From the NCBI GenBank assembly GCA_031254155.1, contig JAIRVA010000068.1:1-21437 (forward strand): a stretch of DNA of 21,437 nucleotides, given 5' to 3'. Below, piece after piece: positions 6,701-12,801 of the stretch (position 1 is the stretch's first letter; each line of letters begins with the position of its first letter). Origin of the DNA: Propionibacteriaceae bacterium. Lineage in GTDB: Bacteria; Actinomycetota; Actinomycetes; Propionibacteriales; Propionibacteriaceae. The notes beneath the pieces are model-generated. The model ran no database searches and was not told the origin of the DNA. It was given only the letters and a program-made list of their open reading frames with translations. Both the position numbers and the translations under genes were made by a program.

Positions 6701-9700
6701 TCACAACGGTTGTACGCCCAGGGTCCCGACCAGGTACTCCCGGTACAGCTGGGAGGACCAGCGGTCATGCCAGGCTTCGACCTCCTCGTGCCGCTGCTCG
6801 AGGTGCAGCCGTTCGACAACTTCCTGGTTCCGCTCCTGGCCCATGAAGTGATCCAGCGAGGCCAGGGAGAAGTCGGCCCGCTTGACATCCATGGCCTGCT
6901 TGGCGTCGAGCCGCGCCGCGTACCACGGCGATCCCAGCACCGCCTCCGCCGTGAACAGCGCCCGGAACTCGGGCGAGCCGAGCGTCCAGCCCTCCGCCGA
7001 CACCCCGTCCGCCATGATCTCGAGCAGCGCGCGGAGCGGCGGGCAGGCGTACGTGATCGTACCGTCGGCGATGTACGCCTTCGCCACCCGCTCGTGGGTC
7101 GCCGTGATGGTCTCGACGGAGTCCGCGAACTGGCGCATGTCCTGGGTCTCGGGGCGCAGCATCGCCTCGGTGAAGACGACGTCGGGCTGCATGAACATCC
7201 GCCCGAAATACTTCGCGACGAACCGCGCGGTGATCCGGTACCCCAGGCGAGAAGCCAAAACGGTCTCGCCCTCCAACTCGAAGTCCGTGAGTGGCTCCAG
7301 CATCCCGGCCGCGACCAGGTTCTTCGCCGCCCGCTCGGTCTCCGTCATCCGCGAGAACAGCTCGGGGACCAGCAGCGAGATGTCGTGGTCGACCCGGACG
7401 GTCGGCCCGATCATCCCGGCCGACGAGAGCCACCCGTCGTACCCGGTCAGCGCGAAGCCGACGAACGCCGCGTTGAGGTCGAAGATCATCGGCAACGCGT
7501 TGAACGGGCCCTTCGTGAGCGCGCCCTCCGACCCGGCGCCCGTCGTCGACGGGGACTTCCCGGTCATCGACGCGATGAACTCCATGAACAGCTCGGGCAA
7601 CTCCATGTAGTGCAGCGGGCCGTAGCAGCACAGCGCCGGCAACACACCATCTTGCGCGTTGTTCCTCCGTCCGGCGGCGACCACGTCGACCGGCAGCGCG
7701 AACGGGGTGTCCATGGCCACGCGGTGGAAGAGCCGCGACGCCACGTCCGCCGTCGCCGTCGCGACCGGGTTGGCCAGGTCGGGCCGGGGCTGCAGGTACC
7801 GCGGGTTCTTGCTCGGTACACCGCCGACGAGGCGGGAGTTGGCCGAAGAGACGAAAAACGTCGGGTGTGCGGTCGTCGCGGCCTCGCGGATGAGGTTCTG
7901 CATCGGGGGTGTGAACAGGTTGAACCCGATGGCGTCGTCCAGCATGTCCTGCGCGTCATCCCTGGTCAGGGGCTCAAAATTGGAGAGGAACCGCCCCGGC
8001 CCGGCGATGTCCACCTCGGCCTGGTGGTCGTACCCCCGGATCACCGCGTCGTCCGGGCGCTGGAACAACAGCAGCTCGCAGTTCTGGACGTACTTCTTCG
8101 AGCGGCCGTCCTCGCTGTGGATGAGGTCGCCGGGCGCGACCACGGAGGCCGTGATGTCGTCCTCGGTCTGGACCTTGATGGACGGCGAGTAATCGTACCG
8201 CAGCCCGAAGATCCGCCACGACCCGTCCGGTTCGTAGCCGACCCGCAGCGTGTTGACCGGGATCGACGCCCCGTCGAGGCGCAGGGAGTTGCCGGGGCGG
8301 CCGTTGATGACGCCGACGGAGAAGTGCGCGAGCCAGTCGTCGCCCCACGCCGGGTCGTAAAACCGCTTGACAACGTACACGAGCTGCTTGACGTGCGGCG
8401 GGATCGTCTCGAGCCAGGCGTTGTACGCGTCGGTGTACGCCTCCGAGGGCGTCAGCAGCTTGATCACCGAGCCGTCCGACCGCGCGGGGCTGAGGATGCC
8501 GCGGTGGTCGGCCCGGGCGGGGTCGCGGTAGCGTTTCGAGTAGTCGCGGGCCAGGACATCGCCGACGAGGGCCATGTCGCGGTCGAAATCGGCCACGTAG
8601 ACGTTGCCGTAGATGAACGCCGCCGAGATCGCCTTCGAGATCTCCGACTTGCCGCCGCCGGAGACGGTGGCCGGCTTGTGACAGACGGTGCCGCGCGGGT
8701 CGGTCCCGATCAGGTTCCACTGTTTCGGGTCGGCTTCCAGGGGTTTCAGTTCGACGCGGTACCCGTTCGGGCCGATGTACGCCTGGTGCGCCTTGAGCTT
8801 CAGCCGGCCCGTCGTACCGTTGGGATTCGTCCAGCGGACCTCGCGGCCCGGCAGGTCGTACGTCGTGTGGGCGGGTACGAGGACGATGCCGTCGTACTCC
8901 TTGTCCACGGCGTACCCCGACGGCTGCAGGACGAACCGGTCGGGGTTGCGGGCGACGACCTCGGCGAGCGAGTAGCTCTCGTCGGCCGATTCATCGAGGT
9001 GGACGGGCGAGAGCCGGTAGCTCGGGAAGGTCAGCGCGCCGCCGGAGTGCTCCTCCTCCGCCGAACCCAACAGGTTGGCTGAGTAGGAGATATAGGTCTT
9101 GACTTCCTTCTTGCAGTAGCCATAGTAGTTGTCGGCGATCATGGTGACGATGACGCCCTGCTCGTCGCGGGCGCAGAGCTTGAAGGCCCGGCCGTCGTTG
9201 TACAGTTCGTCGTCCGCCGACCAGCACATGCCGTCGCGGATCTGGCGCGCGGTCGCCTGCGAGACGTGCGGCAGGCCGAGTTCCTTCTTGGTCAGCTTGG
9301 TCAGGTGCGGCGCGAGGATGACGCAGCCCGTGTGCCCGGTCCAGTGGACGGGGTCGAGGGAGGCGTCGTTTTCCGGGAGGTACGGGTCGCCGCCGTTGCC
9401 GAAGATCGATTCGACGAAGTCGAGGTTGGAGACGAGCGTGGCGGGGGCGAAGAACCGTACCTCCAGCGACTTCTCGTTCGTGAACCCGACCACCGACGGG
9501 CAGACCAGGGGCCGCAGCAAGATCGACATCCAGCAATGGGCCTGCTCGGCCTCGTCGGCGGTGTACGGCAGTTCGGTCAGGTTGTCGGGGGCCTGGAACG
9601 CGGCGCGGAGCATGTTCGCGTACACCGCCTGCGGAACCGCCAGTTTGTCGTCGGGGATCGGCAGCCCGCCCTCGGCGATGTGGAAGACGCCAGCGGTGGT

Positions 9701-10072
9701 CCGCTTGTCGGAGGCGGGATTGTGCAGGACGCCGTTGTGGACGCGGTACGAGGTGAGCGTCGGCGATGCGAACGAATCCGAGTGGGCCGGCAGCGACATC
9801 TCGCGGGCGAGGCCGGGCTGGTCGAGTACGAAGGTCCGGCGGGGCAGGATCGGGGTGTCCTCGTCAAGACCGAGGTAGCTCTGCAGGAACCGTTCGATCC
9901 GAAGGTCGACGGGCGACAGACGCTCGGACAGGCGACGTGCCATTTCCCGTTGCCGAGCCAGAATCGGGTAGACCAACTGGGCGGTCGCTTCCGACTCCGT
10001 GTCGTGGACCCGGGGCAGGTTGAGCAGTTCCAGACGCAGGTTGATAGCCGCGTTCACATCCTGATAAGGCAT
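6701..10072 (-). CDS. Probable PPi-type phosphoenolpyruvate carboxykinase
   Basis: 1,123 residues, matching the unusually long (about 130 kDa) PPi-PEPCK family known from Propionibacterium, Entamoeba and other Actinobacteria. This enzyme interconverts oxaloacetate plus PPi with PEP, CO2 and Pi. Visible support: DNYYGYCKKEVKTYISYS (314-331) parallels the YxGEMKKxxFSxMNY segment of ATP-PEPCKs, including the metal-binding Lys region. SGGGKSEI (471-478) resembles the kinase-1a phosphate loop and ADFDRD (494-499) an acidic kinase-2-like site. The N-terminal region has HNPASDKRTTAGVFHIAEGG (117-136), which I associate with the family from memory. It should run anaplerotic CO2 fixation or PEP formation in the cytosol. 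There is no Shine-Dalgarno: a TAGACT box lies 7 nt before the ATG, so it is probably leaderless. It stands alone. The assignment rests on length and motifs; a search should confirm it. Confidence 0.72.
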   Translation of the reverse strand: MPYQDVNAAINLRLELLNLPRVHDTESEATAQLVYPILARQREMARRLSERLSPVDLRIERFLQSYLGLDEDTPILPRRTFVLDQPGLAREMSLPAHSDSFASPTLTSYRVHNGVLHNPASDKRTTAGVFHIAEGGLPIPDDKLAVPQAVYANMLRAAFQAPDNLTELPYTADEAEQAHCWMSILLRPLVCPSVVGFTNEKSLEVRFFAPATLVSNLDFVESIFGNGGDPYLPENDASLDPVHWTGHTGCVILAPHLTKLTKKELGLPHVSQATARQIRDGMCWSADDELYNDGRAFKLCARDEQGVIVTMIADNYYGYCKKEVKTYISYSANLLGSAEEEHSGGALTFPSYRLSPVHLDESADESYSLAEVVARNPDRFVLQPSGYAVDKEYDGIVLVPAHTTYDLPGREVRWTNPNGTTGRLKLKAHQAYIGPNGYRVELKPLEADPKQWNLIGTDPRGTVCHKPATVSGGGKSEISKAISAAFIYGNVYVADFDRDMALVGDVLARDYSKRYRDPARADHRGILSPARSDGSVIKLLTPSEAYTDAYNAWLETIPPHVKQLVYVVKRFYDPAWGDDWLAHFSVGVINGRPGNSLRLDGASIPVNTLRVGYEPDGSWRIFGLRYDYSPSIKVQTEDDITASVVAPGDLIHSEDGRSKKYVQNCELLLFQRPDDAVIRGYDHQAEVDIAGPGRFLSNFEPLTRDDAQDMLDDAIGFNLFTPPMQNLIREAATTAHPTFFVSSANSRLVGGVPSKNPRYLQPRPDLANPVATATADVASRLFHRVAMDTPFALPVDVVAAGRRNNAQDGVLPALCCYGPLHYMELPELFMEFIASMTGKSPSTTGAGSEGALTKGPFNALPMIFDLNAAFVGFALTGYDGWLSSAGMIGPTVRVDHDISLLVPELFSRMTETERAAKNLVAAGMLEPLTDFELEGETVLASRLGYRITARFVAKYFGRMFMQPDVVFTEAMLRPETQDMRQFADSVETITATHERVAKAYIADGTITYACPPLRALLEIMADGVSAEGWTLGSPEFRALFTAEAVLGSPWYAARLDAKQAMDVKRADFSLASLDHFMGQERNQEVVERLHLEQRHEEVEAWHDRWSSQLYREYLVGTLGVQPL

Positions 10073-10079
10073 AGGAATC

Positions 10080-10085
10080 AGTCTA
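10080..10085 (-). promoter_or_regulatory. -10 box for a leaderless PPi-PEPCK transcript
   Basis: The minus strand reads TAGACT, seven nt, then the ATG at 10072. No Shine-Dalgarno precedes the start. The -35 position is C-rich and not recognisable. Confidence 0.4.
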
Positions 10086-10153
10086 GACCGCCCCCGGATG
10101 GCGGGGGTACCCGGGGGAGACCCGCGAGACCTGTACCGCGGACGCGGCAGGAG

Positions 10154-10169
10154 TGGGGAGTTCTCCCCA
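10154..10169. promoter_or_regulatory. 16-bp palindrome upstream of immA (candidate operator)
   Basis: TGGGGAG (10154-10160) and CTCCCCA (10163-10169) are perfect inverted repeats around TT. The site lies 23 bp upstream of the proposed immA -35 box and 81 bp upstream of its ATG, in the gap shared with the divergent PPi-PEPCK gene. Repressor or activator binding is possible but unproven. Confidence 0.35.
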
Positions 10170-10191
10170 TCGTGTGGACCGTCTGCTCAAA

Positions 10192-10219
10192 TTGTCCGTC
10201 CGCAGTGGCATGATAGAAG
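10192..10219 (+). promoter_or_regulatory. Candidate promoter for the immA cassette
   Basis: TTGTCC (10192-10197), 16 nt, then TAGAAG (10214-10219) preceded by TG one base earlier, as in an extended -10. It is followed 30 nt later by the strong AAAGGAGG ribosome-binding site. Confidence 0.35.
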
Positions 10220-10250
10220 TATCCAAGAAATGGACGAAAGGAGGATAACG

Positions 10251-10775
10251 ATGCAATTGGGCCGCACCCAGCGTCTCGCTGACGACAGCGCGTTCAATGT
10301 CTTGAACAAGCACTGCCTTGACGAGAACGGTCGCATTTCCTTGCCTCTTGACACCGTAGAAGTTGCCCGGCGCCTTGGCATCGGACTGGAATGGGATGAT
10401 GACCCCAACATGTCATCCGAACGCTCGGGCTACAGCCAGCTTGACTCTGAAGGAAAACCGAAAATTTTCGTGAACCCGAAACAAGGCCGTGAGCGAATGC
10501 GTTTCACGGTCGCTCACGAAATCGGGCACATTTACCGAGCGATGTGCGACGGCACAATAGATCAATTGGTACCACATGATCGAGCAGAACTCGCCACCCA
10601 GGGGACGGATGACGATGAAATTTATGCAAACACCTTCGCAGCAGAACTCGTAATGCCTGAGGCGATTGTACGTCGATGGGTCGAAGAAGCCGTACCATTC
10701 ACAAAACTCATGGCCAGATTTGGTGTGTCGAAAAGTGCGCTGACAAATCGCCTGAACAACCTCGAGCTGGCCTGA
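10251..10775 (+). CDS. ImmA/IrrE-family zinc metallopeptidase
   Basis: 174 residues. The zinc motif HEIGH is at 89-93 (FTVAHEIGHIYRAM), with catalytic Glu90. The likely third ligand is Glu123 in EIYANTFAAELVMP (123-136). The C-terminal end (FTKLMARFGVSKSALTNRLNNLEL) is the helix-turn-helix-like tail common in this family. Known relatives cleave or inactivate XRE-type repressors (ImmA of ICEBs1, IrrE/PprI), thereby derepressing mobile elements or stress genes. The usual partner XRE gene is not adjacent here. A near-perfect AAAGGAGG (10237-10244) lies 6 nt before the ATG, unlike the leaderless neighbours. Local GC is about 45-50% in lines I counted, against about 67% nearby, which suggests horizontal acquisition. 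It forms an operon with the membrane gene 9 bp downstream. Confidence 0.88.
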   Translation: MQLGRTQRLADDSAFNVLNKHCLDENGRISLPLDTVEVARRLGIGLEWDDDPNMSSERSGYSQLDSEGKPKIFVNPKQGRERMRFTVAHEIGHIYRAMCDGTIDQLVPHDRAELATQGTDDDEIYANTFAAELVMPEAIVRRWVEEAVPFTKLMARFGVSKSALTNRLNNLELA

Positions 10776-10784
10776 AGATATGTG

Positions 10785-11147
10785 ATGGCTAAGACTGATC
10801 GCGAGGCAACAGCCTCTCCTACACCTCGTACACCTCGTACACCTGTTGAGTTGTCGTCGGTCTCACAAGAGATTGCCGAGGAAAGGAAAAAAACAAGCCT
10901 TAATTACAGGCGACTGGAGCAAGAACTCAGGTGGCGTGAAAAGTACGCAAGCAACCTACGCTGGATCATGATCATTCAGATAGTCATCGCTGACATTTTG
11001 TTCGCGGTCTATTTGTGTCAAAACGCATGGAGCGTACCCGTCGCAGCCATCAGCGTGTACTTGTCTGCAACGGTTGTGGAGGTCATCGGTCTCGTGTATG
11101 TCATCACTACGTCACTGTTCCCCAACAGAGGGAAAAAACGCAAGTAG
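10785..11147 (+). CDS. Small two-TM membrane protein, partner of the ImmA peptidase
   Basis: 120 residues; I do not recognise the family. Residues 1-22 are Thr/Pro/Arg-rich, including a TPRTPRTP stretch encoded by a 9-nt tandem repeat. Residues 25-57 are highly charged and helical (EIAEERKKTSLNYRRLEQEL), probably a coiled coil. Two hydrophobic helices follow at about 59-77 and 84-111, then a basic tail (NRGKKRK). This arrangement suggests a cytoplasmic N-terminal helix attached to a membrane hairpin. It starts 9 bp after the immA stop, with GAAG 7 nt before ATG 10785 (GTG at 10782 is an alternative). It shares the low GC of immA, so the two probably moved together. It could be a membrane effector, a sensor or a substrate of the peptidase; all are inference. 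Confidence 0.75.
   Translation: MAKTDREATASPTPRTPRTPVELSSVSQEIAEERKKTSLNYRRLEQELRWREKYASNLRWIMIIQIVIADILFAVYLCQNAWSVPVAAISVYLSATVVEVIGLVYVITTSLFPNRGKKRK
10821..10844 (+). repeat. In-frame 9-nt tandem repeat (ACACCTCGT x2.7)
   Basis: ACACCTCGT at 10821-10829 and 10830-10838, then ACACCT at 10839-10844. It encodes TPRTPRTP near the N-terminus of the membrane protein. Gain or loss of units would keep the frame. Confidence 0.7.
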
Positions 11148-11196
11148 CACCTCGAAATCCTGACTGTAGCGAACATAGCTATACCTGTCTGTTTCA

Positions 11197-11476
11197 ATGA
11201 GAACGAGTTGGACGTTCACCGCCTCGGCCGCGGCGGCTGACTTGTACGGGACTCTTTATCAGTCGGGCGGGGCCACCGTTGTCGCGTCGAACGGCGACGG
11301 AGCCGGGAGCGGCCAATGCAAGATCACGGCCACTTTGACAGCGACCCAGGGCGTACTGGCTGGAAGTCCGGGGGTGCGGCACCGTCTGGCGCGGCTATTC
11401 CGTCACGGCGACCGCGCCCGGACCGGTGACGACCCCGACTGGTGGGCCAGACCTCTACCCCGGTACCGGCGTCTAA
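11197..11476 (+). pseudogene. Frameshifted remnant of a secreted-type protein gene
   Basis: The frame from 11197 reads like coding sequence (TSWTFTASAAAADLYGTLYQ, then SGQCKITATLTATQGVLAG) but turns Arg-rich and non-protein-like after about 11355. From there the next frame is the plausible one (CGTVWRGYSVTATAPGPVTT) and ends at TAA 11474-11476 after PGTGV. A single indel between about 11350 and 11380 would join them. There is no ribosome-binding site before 11197. The remnant begins just where the low-GC immA cassette ends, so it may be a gene cut by that insertion. The Ser/Thr/Ala/Gly composition with paired Cys suggests a secreted domain of unknown family. The interval 11148-11196 shows nothing else; 11477-11533 is GC-rich with no feature. 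Confidence 0.4.
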
Positions 11477-11533
11477 CCGGCCGCCATCTCTGGCTTTGGG
11501 GGTGTGGGGCCCCTCGACGCACAGGAGGACTAA

Positions 11534-11695
11534 GGACGCGTTCGTTAATAACTGCCGTGTGTCGCTTCCGGGACCGGGCGCCTGATCGCGTTGTCGGCCG
11601 CTCCGGCGTAGTTCCACTACGCCTCCGGGCGCTCCGCCTTATCAGCCATCCCGCCCCGAAACCGTCACTTACACCATTGATTAACGAACGTGCCC
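11534..11695. mobile_element. MITE-like element, copy A (162 bp, TAA-flanked)
   Basis: Non-coding element bounded by TAA at 11531-11533 and 11696-11698. Its ends are inverted: GGACGCGTTCGTTAAT at the left corresponds to GGGCACGTTCGTTAAT read inward from the right (19 of 24 positions match when TAA and more inner bases are included). The centre carries a 7-bp hairpin GGCGTAG/CTACGCC (11605-11611, 11617-11623) almost exactly at the midpoint, and CTGAT/ATCAG flank it symmetrically, so the whole element is a long imperfect palindrome. It has no transposase. The copy at 18039-18200 has the same length and about 89% identity. The TNA-type target duplication suggests mobilisation by an IS5-family transposase in trans (inference). 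The insertion falls on the stop codon of the beta-propeller remnant, but TAG is kept. Confidence 0.82.
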
Positions 11696-12750
11696 TAACG
11701 AGGGAGGTTGTCGGGGCTGAGGAGGATGACACGCCCGTCCCCGGTCGTCGTATCGCCCACGGCAGCAATTAGGCCGTCTCTGTCGGTCACGCCGCGGAAA
11801 ACTACGACATCGCTGAAGGTACCCTCCGGTCCCGGCGTACCGTCCGGGTTGAGTACGGCGATGTACCCGCCGATCAGACCAGCTTGGTTGTCTGCCACGC
11901 TGCCGGCCACCGCCAGACGCCCGTCCGCCAGGACGGCGAGGGCTTCCGCCTTGGCCAGATGGTCAACCAGACTCTCCCACCGCTGGTCACCGGTGGGGGA
12001 AAACTCCGTCACGTAACTCATGGCCGCGGTCATCCCCGGCGCGACCACCACCCCGCCCTCACGGTCAGCAATCGTGACAACGTTACCGTCGGCAGTCACG
12101 GCCACCCCGCGGAAGTCGTACCCGTCTAGCGACTGGGTCCACTCCACCATTCCGGCCGCGTCGAACTTCACCAGGACACCGATCGTACCGCCTGTTCCCG
12201 TACGGCCGCCCGTCGCGATCGGACCATCATCGACGGGTGCCGCCGTACCGACCGCGACCGCTCCGCCATCCGAGGTGGCCGCGATGTCCACGAGCGAGCC
12301 GGGGTACGTGGTGTCCCACGTGAACGAGAGGTCCGGGGCCAGGTCGACGAGCAACGTACCGGACGCGTTCCGGCCGAGCGCCACCACACCGCCATCCGGG
12401 CCGGCGGCGACCCGGGAGAACTCGGCCAGTGTGCCCACGCTCATTTCCCAGAGTTGGTCGCCCGCGGCGGAGTAGCCGCTCAGCGCGCCGCCCGACCCGG
12501 CCCCCGCGGTGACGAAACCGTCTGGCGTCGCGACCACGTCATTCACCCGTTGGGGCAAGTCACCCTCCAGTTTGGACCAGTCCAGCCCGAAGAAGCCCAC
12601 GACCCCGTGGGTCACCCCGGCGGGCGTCCCGGCAAAGTCTCCGTCGCTCGAATCGGAGTAGCCCGTCACCGCGATCGTACCGTCCCGGCCCAGCGCCACC
12701 GCCGTCAGAACGTCGTCCCCGCTCCCGGCCAGGGGAGGGCCAGGGAAAGC
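11695..12750 (-). pseudogene. 5'-truncated beta-propeller-like repeat protein gene
   Basis: The frame is open from just after an in-frame TGA at 12751-12753 to TAG at 11695-11697. A GTG at 12699 could start a 334-residue protein, but it has no Shine-Dalgarno. Propeller-like sequence (GDDVLTAVALGRDG) already begins upstream of it, so the true N-terminus with its signal peptide is missing. The product consists of repeated units of about 45-55 residues such as FTAVA-PDGG-VVALG and VAVTADGNVVTIAD, with VAATPDG/VAAGPDG starts, typical of bacterial secreted propeller proteins that report 'GDLLWE' or 'DLSFTWDTTYPG' type strands. The truncation point coincides with the 49-bp palindrome. The 3' end abuts MITE copy A, whose TTA target overlaps the stop. 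Most likely a decaying remnant; expression from GTG 12699 cannot be excluded. Confidence 0.6.
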
Positions 12751-12799
12751 TCAGCAGGTGTGGTTTGGCGGCATCATGCCGCCGGATCACGCCTGCTGA
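12751..12799. repeat. 49-bp near-perfect palindrome (24-1-24), possible terminator
   Basis: Arms 12751-12774 and 12776-12799 are inverted repeats around a single C at 12775, with 20 of 24 pairs perfect and a GGCGGCA/TGCCGCC apex. All four mismatches are transitions that become G-U pairs in RNA of plus-strand sense and A-C mismatches in the other sense. It starts 2 bp after the ABC-exporter stop codon, so it may terminate that transcript, although no T-run follows. It also marks the truncation point of the beta-propeller remnant, so it could be the scar or end of a mobile sequence. Confidence 0.65.
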
Positions 12800-12801
12800 C
12801 A

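Noticed and set aside
6710..9082. 790-codon open frame opposite the PPi-PEPCK gene
   Set aside because: It is an Arg-rich antisense shadow caused by GC-rich third positions; the opposite strand has a recognisable protein with proper motifs.
10821..10844. Short tandem repeats considered as a CRISPR-like array
   Set aside because: Only 9-nt units without spacers, in frame inside a coding region. No repeat-spacer pattern exists anywhere in the window.
11403..11768. A minus-strand frame through MITE copy A that matches one through copy B (SLING...GFGAG...RRSARRRS)
   Set aside because: The element is 162 bp, so one frame stays open in both copies, but 13 of the 18 differences change the amino acid and no start or ribosome-binding site belongs to it. 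The conservation is that of the DNA element, not of a protein.
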